A DNA stretch of 64,000 nucleotides from Paramecium octaurelia (Eukaryota > Ciliophora > Oligohymenophorea > Peniculida > Parameciidae): contig CAJJDP010000107.1 in the NCBI GenBank assembly GCA_905182995.1, positions 159,818 to 223,817 on the forward strand, written 5' to 3'. A program made the translations under genes and the position numbers. Each line of letters opens with the position of its first letter. Within the stretch, counting starts at the first letter, position 1. The notes below the pieces were generated by a model. The model was not told the DNA's origin and did no database searches. It was given only the letters and a program-made list of their open reading frames with translations. This document shows, in pieces, positions 37,121-50,322 of this stretch.

Positions 37121-39969
37121 TCAATACAATTTACAATCTCTTTCTTTTAATTGTTAATTTGCATACAGATTTCTTATGTTTTAATGCAACAATCCTTTAA
37201 TTAAGGTTTTATGCTCCTATTAAATGCATTAGACTATAGATTGGTCTATAGCCTGAAATATGCTGGTTTCGAAATTACATTCCGTCATTTCTTCTAAATT
37301 TGCAAACTCTTTATTTTGGCTAATTAGAATAAATTTCAGTTTAGAGTAAACAACGTATATTTAATCTAACTATTGTATCTAATCAATTTTATCAAATAAT
37401 TGAAATGCAATGTCAAACTTAATGTCTTAATTTTGAGAGTTTTTCCAAATTTAGCATTTCACATCTTGAAGAAGTTTGGGAACATAGATAAAAAAGTCTT
37501 TTGAATTATCTGAGAGAATCTTATTTAACTTATCATTTTGGTCGTAAAGAATATTGATTCTGATCAGATAAGTGTAATCCATAGAGTTTATAATCATTGA
37601 TGGAATATATATAACAAAAAATTTATAAATAGTAAAAATATTTAAGTTGTATATGTTCAAATTAATGACAAGATGTTTCCTAAAATCTTTTTGTCCAAGG
37701 TCCACTCCCTTCTATTTCTCGGCTATCCCTTTTTGACTCTTCTATTTAGATACTGATTCAATAGCGATGTATCTTCTTTTTGTTTAGGTATGGCTGGCAG
37801 TACACAACTACTATCGATTGCATGTTAAATGCTATAATCAAAGCTTTAACTAATGGGGATAGCCTGAGAGTTCGAAATACTTATATTGGTGCTTTTATTG
37901 GTTGTGGTCTGAATAGAATTGTAATGTTTTTTATTTTTCATTGGAGTTTATGGAGCCTCAAAAATGTTTTGACTCTAAATTTTTAGTTTAATCTTTGGGA
38001 GTTCTAGGGGTTTTTTAAATTCAAATTTCTATTGATGAATTGATTATTATTGTAGTTATTAGGATTCTTCTTTCAGAGAGGATTTCTTTTTGGACACTGC
38101 CAAATCGATCATTTGTATTTTATTATATTCGTTGGTATCTAAATCAACTTCTTCATGTTCGGGAATAAGCAAATGACATAGACCTCCATTTAAGCTAATA
38201 ATGAGATCATCTTTGATATAATAGATATAATCTATTTAGACATGAAAATTGATGGTGAATAGGCAAAATCCATTGTTGGTCCATATTTTGAGCTATTGTA
38301 AAGAATTGCTGACTACAAAGTTTTTGTTGCTGGTGATCTGTAGGATTTCAGTTTCATGTCCTGCATTAGTTTCATATGCTATCAGATTTGAATTAAATAG
38401 ATATAAGTCATTTGATTGTGCAACAGCCAACTATTTTGATTAAGTCAAATGGATAGGTCCTAATTTAAGAATTTTGATTGATTTAATCAACAAGGCTTTA
38501 TTGGATGAGATTTGAACAAAGTTGATTACATTATCAATGCTTTTGATGATCAATTGATCATTAAAGTGAATAATGCTTGAAATAGCATTTTTGTTATAAT
38601 TTACTCGTGTGTATATTATAGTATAGAGTTCCAAAGGGATACAAATAACAGCTCCTTTGGAACAACCCATAACAAAGTACAGTGATTGATCTGCATTTTC
38701 AAGCATCTTAGATATTTTGTTCTGATCCTTTGAATCAATGGTTAACTCAACATCATATAGAGGAGGAGAGAGAGCAATGATTTGTATGAACGTGATGTCT
38801 TGATTGATCTTGTCTCCATTTATAGTTCTGATTTTATCAAAATTGAGCACATCAACCTATTAATTGTTGACCCATTTGGCTAAGGTTTGATTTTATAGAT
38901 GCAAGTAGTAAGTGTTTGGTTGATTCGGACTGTCAATGATCTGGAGTACTTAGTAAACTGAATTAGGGGCGAATATGACCTTATGACTTTGATTAGAGTA
39001 ATACACGTGATTCTTAAAGGCTATGCATTATTCGGACATTGCAGAGACAGATGAATTATGCAAATAATAGGCTTACAATATGTGGTGTAAGTCGCATAGA
39101 AACAATTGATCAGCAGATTGTAGGAAGTATTTAGAGTAATTGATGAATTTGAAATACTGAATCTGCTGTTGATAAATGGGATAGGATTGACAAAAGATGA
39201 GATTATTCAATTTCCATACTTTAATGAAGAGGTCGTTTGCTACTGTGAAAAGTTCTTCCTTATATACTACCATGTTCACAATCTAGCCATCGTGAGCATG
39301 TTCATGGAAATATTGAAGAGTGCCGTTGAGGTCATAACACCATAGAGTTCCGTAGACATCGCCCAAATACAAGAGATCGTTTATGAAGTAGACGTCAGAG
39401 ATGGTCAAACCCAATTGAACTGATCCCAAATGTTTGAGAGTCCTTAAATCGTAGATTGTGATGTTCTGGGAGTTGTAGAGAATGTAAAAGTAATCTATTA
39501 ATTTGCATTATCGATTCCAATCCAGAGATCCGCTGAGTTCTTAATACTTAAGTATGCTGAATTTATCCTTCATTTGGATTTCAAATGCACTAACAGAATT
39601 GAACTAAACCATAACAAAGGTACTTAAATGATCTAGGAATAGTAGATTTGTAAATTATTTGCATTCCATTTGAACTTTGTTAACAATCTAAAAATCGAAA
39701 TTCAGAAAGTATATAAACCAATCTTAGCACAGTAGAAAGTATAATCGCTGCTTTTTTGACATTGAAATATCAAATATTCTATATGATTTTTTTTTACACC
39801 ATAATATTTATCTGACAATCTTCTGTTCTAAGTAATGGTATTTGATAATCATTTTTTTTTTGTGATAGATTAAACAACAATGATCCCAAGTATTCATGCA
39901 AAAAACCTAAACGGCATATGTGTCCATCAACTTGTTGGAAACACAACCCAAATTCATAACTTAATTCAT
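37121..39969 (-). CDS. WD40-repeat protein with disordered C-terminal extension
   Basis: 940 aa with one intron (37680-37705, 26 nt), exact codon sum. The first two thirds form degenerate WD40-type blades (DLRTLKHLGSVQLGL, LYLGDVYGTLWCYDL, ELFTVANDLFIKVWKL, YFVMGCSKGAVICIPLELY, LQQLKIWTNNGFCLF). A polar linker follows (KKKSSLKEESQQLQQQ, FEFKKPLELPKIKL), then Ser/Asn-rich sequence, then a C-terminal helical/beta region (YTYLIRINILYDQ, FIYVPKLLQDVKC). Reading through the linker shows that what could look like two genes is one. WD-repeat proteins of this size are common in ciliary transport and basal bodies, but no family match was recognised. Confidence 0.75.
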
Positions 39970-40164
39970 TAAATAATATAAATATTTACATTTCATCGAT
40001 TAACTTTACATAAAGACTTCGGAATCAACAGTAGCCTTAATTCAAAAGTGCGTATCAATTGTAAATTATAATCATGAAAACTGTAGATATAATCTCAATT
40101 AGAGAGAGTTAATAAATATACTCTATTACTTTAATAAAACTTATTATAATTAACCTATAAATAC

Positions 40165-41690
40165 TCATTATTCATCCCAATAACTTGGAGGCGCTGTATC
40201 TACAATAAAATTTAAGTTTTTCACATTCTTATAAGTTTGAACAAGATCGTCCCTTGTGGCATTTGTTAAAGCCGTTCCTAGCAGTTCTAATTCCACGAAA
40301 TCTACTTCTTATGTGATATTTGATAAATAGCGAAGGACTTCCTTCGAACCTATGTCTGAGATCTTGTTCTAACTTAATCTCAGATCTATGTATTTTGGTT
40401 GATGTTTAAGAGAATGAATTTATTTGGCCACATCGATAGCTCCTCTGTCAGAAATAGAGTTAAAATTTAACACCACTCTTAAATATTCTAGAGCCTTCTG
40501 GAATGCCAAACCCTCTCCAATAAATGTAGCACCTGCATCTCCAATGTAATTTTCAGTATAATCCAAAATCAGAGTTTTCAATTTATTTTGCTTAAACAAC
40601 ACCTTTTTTAATAAGTCAGCACCTCGAGCACCACATTTATTAACTCCAATGATTAATTGCAATGAGTCCAAAATAGGCAATTTTTCAATTGCTTACAAAA
40701 CAGCCTCATATCCCAAGTATCCAAAATTCTTAGATGCCACATTAATAGATAAGTCTCTGAGATGTTAAAGATTTCCCAAGGCCTTGCCAATATGTTTAGC
40801 TCCCTATTCCTCAATGTAATTGAACTCTAAACCAATATGTAATTTTGTGAGATTAGTCATCTATCCAGTCACACTCATCAAGGTCTCTGTTCCATTTGAA
40901 GTTATGTTATTGAAGTACAATTCTAGTTCCAAACTCTTAACCTGTCTTTAATGATACAGACCAGCACTTAAATCATCAACACCGTCAACCATGATTCTAT
41001 TACCATAGAGATTTAAAACTAGATGTTCTAATTTTGGTAGCTTGTACAATAATGTCTATAAGGATTTAGTGGATGGCGCTGTTAGATTACTGCCCATTAG
41101 TATCAATTCTAAGGATTTTAGTTATCTCATTTCAGCAATTGGAAGCAACGTGTCAATCTAATTGCCACCTAAATCTGTATTGATGAGTGAAATTTGGAGC
41201 GTATGAATTTTCTTCATTTCTGAAATACTCTTGATTATTTGTGATCTTCCTTGGTGTGTGAATAGGTTATCTAATCCTAATGAGAGCGACTCCAAATTTT
41301 ATAATTGAATCAAAAGAGCCTAAAGATTTGAGGCTGTTGAATTACCAATTGGATTGTTTCCTAATTGCAAATTCACTAAAATGATAATGAATATAGAAAT
41401 GTACATTCTTATAATCTCTTGAATCTACTTATGGTTAACAAGAGAGTCTGAACATTTGTCAGTCCATTCAAATTGAAATTGGCTTCCAATTTAGTCACAT
41501 TGACATAATCTTGGAATTATTTGCAAGCCACTTCCAATCCACTATTTCCAATCGACTTTCCTTATAAATTTATTGAAATTGAATTTCCATCTATCTTGAT
41601 ATCATATTGAACTTTGGAGTCCATGTACAGCTTGATGTTGTAAGCTAAGAGGATTCCAAAAAATCCCCAAATGATGTGTGATAATTACAT
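40165..41690 (-). CDS. Leucine-rich repeat protein (ribonuclease-inhibitor type) with N-terminal membrane anchor
   Basis: 498 aa; one 29-nt intron (41376-41404), exact sum. ATG 41688-41690 adds a hydrophobic N-terminus (HIIWGFFGILLAYNIKLY), a signal peptide or anchor; ATG 41624 is a shorter alternative. The body is tandem LRRs of 26-29 residues: LQLGNNPIGNSTASNL, LNLYGNRIMVDGVDDL, LELYFNNITSNGTETLM, LHIGLEFNYIEEQGAKHIG, LRDLSINVASKNFGYLG and LRLSQNKISDIGSKEVL. The N/G spacing matches RNI-like repeats, a protein-binding scaffold common in ciliates. Function unknown. Confidence 0.8.
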
Positions 41691-41988
41691 AATTAATAAA
41701 TATGAATGATATCAGCGATTAACAAAGCACATTTAATTTCTGTTTATAGCCTAATGACACGTCAAATATGAGATTGCCTTGAATAGCACTCATAAAATAA
41801 TCATCATCAAGGCATACTTTAGTCGAAACTACCACAGAGATTTTACTAGAACGAAGATGCAATTCAAAAAAAGTTGAATTGAGAACTATAATTACATTAT
41901 AAAACAAATGAATAGAGAGGTATAATTCATAGTGTCTACTGTTCAAACTGGTATCTTCAAGTAATATAATCCATGTCTTCTATTTCAT
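41609..41988 (-). CDS. Doubtful small ORF overlapping the LRR gene start
   Basis: An open frame from ATG 41986-41988 reads MKQKTWIILLEDTSLNSRH and FFELHLRSSKISVVVSTKV, then CLDDDYFMSAIQGNLIF. The first TGA comes only at about 41609, inside the LRR gene's first exon on the same strand, so either an unseen intron ends it earlier or it is not a gene. The middle part is less AT-biased than spacer sequence. Confidence 0.25.
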
Positions 41989-42311
41989 TCTATCAATTAA
42001 TATATTGAAGTGAATTGTATTAAACAACTGATTGGAAAGGTTTAAATGTATAGGGTATTCAATTACAATTCATTCGTTGAGTAAAATGCTCTTTAATTTT
42101 TAAAGAAAAGCATATTTTTTTTTTGCAATATAAATCAAAATAAATATGAAATCATTCCTTATTAAAATATTTCATCAAAAAATTGCATAAATAAAGTAAG
42201 TCACATTGTTATAAAAATTTTATTGACATACTTCTATATAATAACCAATTATACAACTAATAAAATATAAAATAATTTTCAATAATGCAATTATATATAA
42301 GTATAAATCAA
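41989..42311. other. Intergenic, AT-rich, nothing recognised
   Basis: 323 bp of 3' flank between two minus-strand genes, with a 10-T run near 42115. No gene, RNA or repeat array was seen. Confidence 0.5.
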
Positions 42312-44303
42312 TCAATAATTCATTAGTTAGTATGCTAAGTTTAAGTCAGTATTTTATTATTGAATATTATTGTTATATTATTATTATTATTATTATTATT
42401 AATATGGAAATTATTATTATCCACCTTATTAGGGTTAATTATATGATGCATTTTAATAGTTATTGTTTTGGAAAGGTTAAAATTGTTATGGCTATTATGG
42501 CTACTATGGTTATTAAGGATATTGAGTTCCAAAAAATGGAGCATAACTTGAATTTTACATAGGAAATTATGGAAAACTCATATTTGGTTTAATTGGCTTT
42601 AAATAAACTATAAAATATACCCTTTGAACGGTAATGGCAAGTATCTCTTTAAATTCATCAAATTTAACGAAATTATCATCATTCAAATCAAAAACTTTGA
42701 ATGCAATTCTCAATTCTTCATTTGTAAATTGCTAATTAATCTATTTGGCCATCATAAAGAACTCTTAGAAATTAATGAATCCATCCCTATTCTAATCATA
42801 TCTACTAAACAAATCAAACAAATTGATTCTGAATTAATTAAGTCCATCCTTTATCATTAAAATGGTTTATTCTGGAGATCTCTGTTTGCAAATATCTTCA
42901 AAAGGATTAGCATCTAAGTCTATCTCTGAAACCATAGGATTATTAATCCTATTTTCGTAACCCTAAGGAGTTTGAATGTTTAATAAACTGTGAGCATTTT
43001 AGTTAGCATTCATGCCTTAAGGAGTGGTCTAAGGTTAGACTCCTGGTGATGCAGTATTTTTCATAGTTGATTGACGATGAAATTTCCTAGTTAATAGAGT
43101 CATCTTCGTGTTATTATCAGTCAGCCACTTTGCAAATTCATCAAATGAAATATTCTTATCACCATCCAAATCCAATTGCTTAAATATGATTTTGCAATCC
43201 GTATTAGATAAAGTTTTATCTATTTTTCTTAGTAGTACAACTAATTCTTTATATTCCAAAGTATGATCTCCATTGACATCAAGTTCATTAAATAGCTTGA
43301 TGACATCGATATTCTACTTAATAATTTTCTACCTGACTTCGTTCATTAGAAATTTGATTTGATCCTACTTGATTTGGGATCTGTAATTCTTAAAATGCTC
43401 ACAAACTAATTTGTGCTTATACACTGCATCCCAATCAAATCTTTCCTCTAAAATAATAATAATAATGTTTAGAACCTTCTTCAATTGCCAAACAGCCTTC
43501 GATGAATGATTTCATTTCATTACTGATTTGTTTTTTATCTTCTGAAAATTAGAGTAACGTATGCCACAATTAATGTTGATATTCATCCAACTTTGCACCA
43601 AACCAAGGAGTGTATCCAAAGAGTACTTAATACAATATGATGCCCAATGACCATATGTCACATTTGTTGGTATATTTTTGGCCTGACAAAATTTATGGAG
43701 ATAAATATTGATATTGAGATAGTTATTGCTGTTCTTTTCGAAATGACTCCAAACATTTAGATAATCCACAATCTATATACATTTTATGAATTGAATTACC
43801 TGCTAATTTGAAGACCCCTTCATTTACCATAATGTTTGATAATTTTAATCCTCTATGCATCACTCCATGTTTATTTAACTCAGTGAACCCTTCAAGCAAA
43901 TCATTTAACATCTTGATAGCCTCTTACTCACTCATGCACATCTTCTCCTTGTCCTTCTTTAAATACCTAATATGACATCTATTATTTAACTGTTATAAGT
44001 TGAGCTGACTGTATTCCATCACCATGTAATATGTTCCTTCATGTTGAAACACATCCAACAATTCCACTATTTTTGGATTCTTTATTTTCTGAAATAATTT
44101 TATTTCATCCAACAGTGCCAACTGAATAGCCTCATCATCCTTTAAAATACTCTTAGGAATTGCCTTAAGAACCACATCAATATTTTTCTCAGAGTCTTTC
44201 GCTTTGTCCACCTCTAATAGATTTAAAGATTTACTCTCCCCAAAGATCCACTTCCTAAATACCCTGAGGTTGATGTTATGTACTTTCCTATTTACTTTTG
44301 CAT
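42312..44303 (-). CDS. CDPK-like kinase with four EF-hands, degenerate HRD loop and Q-rich tail
   Basis: 637 aa; introns 44212-44234, 43773-43799 and 43448-43475 give exact codons. The kinase domain has a Gly loop (GYLGSGSLGRV), Lys in VVLKAIPKS, catalytic loop MHRGLKLSNIMV (Gly about residue 144 replaces the catalytic Asp of HRD), DCG instead of DFG, and CDIWSLGIILYQVLFG. Four EF-hands follow: FNELDVNGDHTLEYKEL, FKQLDLDGDKNISFDEF, FSRYDQNRDGFINFQEF, FKVFDLNDDNFVKFDEF. The C-terminus is Gln/Pro/Asn-rich, much of it encoded by TAA/TAG (QYPQQPQQPQQPQQFQ, then eight Gln). Ca2+ binding looks intact while catalysis is doubtful. A stop-free 24-nt intron-like segment (42597-42620) may or may not be spliced. 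Confidence 0.85.
42376..42402. repeat. ATT/TAA trinucleotide run coding for polyglutamine
   Basis: About eight tandem ATT units on the plus strand. On the coding minus strand they read TAA repeats, i.e. glutamines in the CDPK-like tail under the ciliate code. Trinucleotide slippage here would change Gln number without shifting frame. Confidence 0.75.
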
Positions 44304-44344
44304 TTAATTTAATTAATATGTAAGAATCTCCCTTACAATACTTG
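44304..44344. promoter_or_regulatory. 41-bp divergent gap between two start codons
   Basis: Lies between the CDPK-like gene start (44303, minus) and a plus-strand gene start (44345). The sequence is AT-rich with no recognisable box; it must act as, or be part of, a bidirectional promoter. Confidence 0.45.
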
Positions 44345-45144
44345 ATGGCAGATCAATACTATTTAGACCATTCAGAAGAATACTCCTCCATTCTGATCTA
44401 AGAAAACCAATACCTAGCCAATCTCAATCAAAATGATGTCCCAATATTTCAATCTAAATTAATCAAGAATCCCACCGCAAGTCTTATTGGGAATTATTGT
44501 CTCACCAGTAACATAATATTCATATTACTTTTGATTCATCTATCATAGTAATCCACTCAATAGATCCACTTTTAGCTGCCATCAGAGTTTTGAAGGGCAA
44601 ATTCCTTAACAATTTACAGGAATTTATCAAATATGAAGATATGTTTGACCGCCAAAATCCTTTTTAAGCACATTTAAGCTAAAATCAATACATTAGGACA
44701 CATATTGATATTCTGGGCAATATTAAACATGAAGATGATTGTATTTCCATCTCTTATCCATCCTAGAATTATATGTGCAATTAAGCAAAAACAAATTATT
44801 CGAATATTTAGATCAAAAATATGATAGCTTAGCGAAATTTATGCATTCAGATGGAGTGTTCCAATTGCAATCATGTCACTCTAAAGAAATTGAAGGTATC
44901 TCTATTTAATTATTAAGATTATGAACTGTAAAACTGCAAATTATTTTACGAATATATTGGTAAAGAATTGTTTTCAGAATATTATGAATACAAATACACT
45001 TAATTGTGTGAAAAAGTTACTACTATGACGTTCTCAACTTAATTCTGTACTTAACTGACTAGAACTTTAACTTTGAGCACTCATTCATTCAAAGAGAAAT
45101 TTAAAAGTGGATTGAAAGACCAAGAGGATGGTACTTAAATATGA
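44345..45144 (+). CDS. Hypothetical protein (252 aa)
   Basis: MADQYYLDHSEEYSSILIQ starts at ATG 44345. One intron of about 41 nt near 44508-44548 is needed and then the codon sum is exact. After it the protein reads IHSIDPLLAAIRVLKGKF and IKYEDMFDRQNPF, with a Cys-containing stretch (MECSNCNHVTLKKLKV, CKLFYEYIG) that could form a small zinc site. TLTLSTHSFKEKFKSG lies near the end. The intron is longer than usual for this genome, so the join is provisional. No family recognised. It is divergently paired with the CDPK-like gene. Confidence 0.55.
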
Positions 45145-45541
45145 ATATTCAATTATACTTGTAACTAGTATAAACTTCAATTTTAAATAATAATATCATA
45201 TTCTTAAATCCAATAAATCATCAATATCAATGTTTGAGTTCCTTGAAATTACAATGTCATTTTGTGTATGTATTAAAAAGATAATTAAAAAAAAATAAAA
45301 CAAAGATATAATCTACAAGTAAGTCTATAAATTATTTAAAAAACTAGAAGGTAATACATAGTTATTCATAAAATAAATCATATATTATTGTAGAATATAA
45401 TGTAAACATTTCAACTCATTTTAATAGCAGTCAATTATTCTTTTAATGCAGCCAATTATAATTATAGTTGCAATAACTCTGGACTCGTTCGCATCGAAAC
45501 TTTAGGTGTGTAAACTGGAGCAGGCATATTATTTCCATACA
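45145..45541. other. Convergent intergenic region, nothing recognised
   Basis: 397 bp between converging stops. Strongly AT-rich, without convincing frames, structured RNA or repeats. Confidence 0.5.
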
Positions 45542-46488
45542 TCATTTTTTATGCTTAAGAAACCTATTTAATAATGCTGAATAAGTATGTATTACATTTT
45601 AAATTCCTGTTTCATTCCAATCATTAATCATTTTTTATCTCTCAATAGAGTTTCTTCTGCTGGATTCCCTACTGCTACTGCTCTTCTTCTTTTTAGATTT
45701 CTTTTCCTTCTTCTTATGTTTTTTTGGGCTTTTTCTAATAAATAGTAATCTAAATGAATAATACTCATTAATTTCTTTTTCTTTTTTTTCTTTGTAATCG
45801 GGATGCTCTTCATACATTTGATTGAATAAGCTTTTCTTGAATTTGGTAGAAATCTTCTTTAGATGTAAGTAATTGCAGGCTCCACCTCTAAATAAATGGT
45901 TAATTTTATACCTTTGACATGTGCCATCAATGTATTGTTTGCATTTAGCACTGCTGAAATCCAACACAGGTGAGTATTCCATCTGTAAAGGTCTATTTTC
46001 GTAAGACAAATTTTGCAAAGCATTAAAGCAACCTTCAGCATAATATTCCGATGTATATTTCACATACACATTGCCAACTAAATGATCACCAATGTTTTCA
46101 CATACTATCAGATCCTCGATCTCTCCAAATTCAGCCAACTATCATACATCAATAAACATTTAATCATACCTTTAAAAATACATCCTCATAAAAGTTTTCA
46201 AATTTTTCTAATGCTTCCTCAATGCCTGCCTAAGACACTGCATTTCCAGAGGCGATGGCAACTTCTATTGGAGAATTTTGGTACATATGCTACAAATTTC
46301 ATGGATGAATTGTTACTTTAAATAATATGGTTTAAGAGATGGGAGGTATACTGTGGATTCTTTAGCATTTATTTTCATATCTGCAAGCACCGATTTTGAT
46401 ATAGAACGAGCAATTAACCTACGTCATAAGATTTATTGATAACCTTGTCTTCCTCAGTTCCATACACTCTTTCTAATCCTCCTGCCAT
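45542..46488 (-). CDS. U2AF small subunit (U2AF35-like splicing factor)
   Basis: About 269-279 aa. The start MAGGLERVYGTEEDKV matches the family, followed by the first CCCH finger (NCSFYIKIGACRYENKC, QRIHSIPPISQTI), a U2AF-homology RRM (EFGEIEDLIVCENIGDHLVG, NVYVKYTSEYYAEG), and the second finger (PVLDFSSAKCKQYIDGTC, QRGGACNYLHLKKIS). The tail is Lys/Ser-rich (SPKKHKKKEKKSKKKK, SRESSRRNS) in place of a long RS domain. Introns include 46419-46443 (25 nt); others of 27, 31 and 24 nt, plus a possible stop-free 30-nt one in the tail, keep the frame. The family recognises the AG at 3' splice sites, notable in a genome of tiny TAG-ending introns. Confidence 0.9.
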
Positions 46489-46876
46489 ATTTTATCAAAA
46501 TATATTATTGGAAAATTAAACGAGCGAAATTTGTTTGTGAAATTTTACAAATATTCATCATTTTTGTAGTCATAATATTCAAACAATATCTGTCAAATTC
46601 AGTCTAATACATAAATCAGATTATAATTTCCATTAATATTGATTAGTTTTACGTTTACATTATAAAAGTAGTATGAAGATACCTAATTTTTAAAGAAATT
46701 GAAGATTTAATAAAGTGGATTTCATTATTATTGTATTTCTCTTTTGCTTTATTACAACCTTAAGTAAGAATATTGTTTGATTGTGAAAACTCAAGAATAC
46801 AAATGAAAAGAATGATTTATACTTTTGATATAGATGGATAATAAAACTAAGATTTTAAACAAAATTAAATGAAAGA
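46489..46876. other. Intergenic, AT-rich, nothing recognised
   Basis: 388 bp between two minus-strand genes, including the U2AF35-like promoter side. No gene or repeat was seen. Confidence 0.5.
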
Positions 46877-48682
<1,806 letters not shown>

Positions 48683-48745
48683 TTATTTATTTAATTATAA
48701 TGCCATAACTCATATCAAATTATATTAACAGTGAAAGAACTCAAA

Positions 48746-50254
48746 TCATGAGGTTTTTTTAAATTATTATTTATTTATAATATATATTTTAATACATTCA
48801 GATCTATTAAGATAACAAATTAATCATATATTGCTATTAGAATAAGTAATACTTTATTAATTATTCTTGCAATAACAAATTTTAAATCTATTGAGTTAAT
48901 CTAAATACATACATTAACAGGTAACATTTTGTTCCCGTAGTCAATCTCCTCCTCCTCCTCTTTCACCTTCTTCTAAATACTATCTTCATTCTGGATTTCA
49001 CAAAAGTTTTTTGTGGGCAATTTATCAAAGTCTTTGTTGAATTTTCTGAAGGCTGACTTCTTCTCTCCATTTGATTGCTATCGTTTGAATTAACTCTACT
49101 ATGAATTGAAATACTATTGGTTCTATTCTTCTATTTGAATTTCCATTGTGCTTTCAGAATTTGTTGAGTTCATCATTTCTACCAATTTGTTGTATGCTGC
49201 GTAATATGATTTGATATCATAGTCTAATTTTTAATAGAGCGTCTCATCAACCTATTTCCTCTCCATAACCTTAACACTACTTTGTATGAACAACTAGGTT
49301 AAAGATTCTTCAATCTATTATATAATATATAATAATACTTTTTTGCGAATTCTATTGTTATTTGATTAAAAAGCAATGATGTATTCGGATTACTCCTATT
49401 TTTATTTTAATTGCCTTTGAAATTCAATCAAATGATTGTCTGTTATCATAGTTCTCATATGATAGATGGTCATACATTTTGAGAATTTCAAGGCCAAAAA
49501 TAATGGATGTTTAATCTATATATGATAGCATTAGATCTTGTACCTTATTGCGTATGTTGGGAGCAGTTAGATAGTTATGTAGTCCATTCTCATTATTCTC
49601 AATAGGAGCTTAAATCACATCGTTGAAGTGCTTCTCTTTCTTACAAAAATTTCTTTCCAAATATTTTGGTTCGAATGGTTGAATAAACTGGGTTTGTCTG
49701 TGCTCATCCCTTGCACTTTTCCTGCTATCCACGAAAATTGGCGGAGACTCAAGTGCAGTGATAATGTTATTCGCACTTTTCAACAAAAGGATCAAGTGAA
49801 ACTTATGTCCTTAATGATTGTAAGTAGTACTGTTAAATTTAACACCCTAAATAAAAATCGATTAATGAAAATACAGAAAAAAATGCTTTGCCATCAACTA
49901 GCTCTTGAGTTGTTACTCCTTCCAAACCTACTTCCTCATAGACTCCATCTTGATTTAGTTTTACAGCCATCAATTAAGCCTAATTTAAAAATTGATAACT
50001 ACTTAACAATCCATCCATTATGGTGTATCTTCGTCTTCAAGTTGTAATTTAATTGATAAATTTGGTATATTCCAACTTTTATGCCAATTCCAACTTAAAT
50101 CATTTGAGAATTATAATTCTCTTTCAGTATCAATTTTCAAATGCACAGGACCTTATTTGGCTGTGACAGTAGGTTTAAGATTGATGAGACAAGTCTTAGT
50201 TAACACTTGGAAAACTGTTGGAGACCAAGTAAAAGATTTCTTGTGATATGCCAT
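48746..50254 (-). CDS. Unidentified protein with conserved Ig-like-looking domain and coiled-coil tail
   Basis: ATG 50252-50254 opens MAYHKKSFTWSPTVFQVL. A beta-rich domain follows: VTAKQGPVHLKIDTERELQ, AVKLNQDGVYEEVGLEG, LVDGKAFFSGVKFNSTTYN, HQGHKFHLILLLKSA, then PPIFVDSRKSARDEHR. The last block recalls Ig-fold DNA-binding domains of the Runt/p53 type, whose final strand runs into a basic Arg/His segment, but I cannot assign a family. Then come helical segments (IEESLTQLFIQSSVKVME, YYAAYNKLVEMMNSTN) and an acidic stretch. Introns of 23, 28 and 28 nt are clear. The extreme C-terminus after LPVNVC is spacer-like, so the true end may be earlier. Confidence 0.6.
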
Positions 50255-50322
50255 TTAATGCAAAAGGAATTTAAAATAATTTTTAAGATATTGATTCTCA
50301 TTATATTTATTTATTCATTAAA

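Noticed and set aside
37941-37941. A separate gene starting MKNKKHYNSIQTTTN inside the WD40 gene
   Set aside because: The WD40 reading frame continues into it without a TGA, so this Met is internal.
37780-37986. Plus-strand frame resembling a membrane protein (FIGCGLNRIVMFFIFHW)
   Set aside because: It is antisense to the linker of the WD40 gene, whose single 26-nt intron gives an exact 940-codon sum on the minus strand.
42332-42562. Plus-strand frame rich in Ile (YYCYIIIIIIII)
   Set aside because: It is the antisense of the Gln-rich CDPK tail; the minus-strand frame continues directly from the EF-hands.
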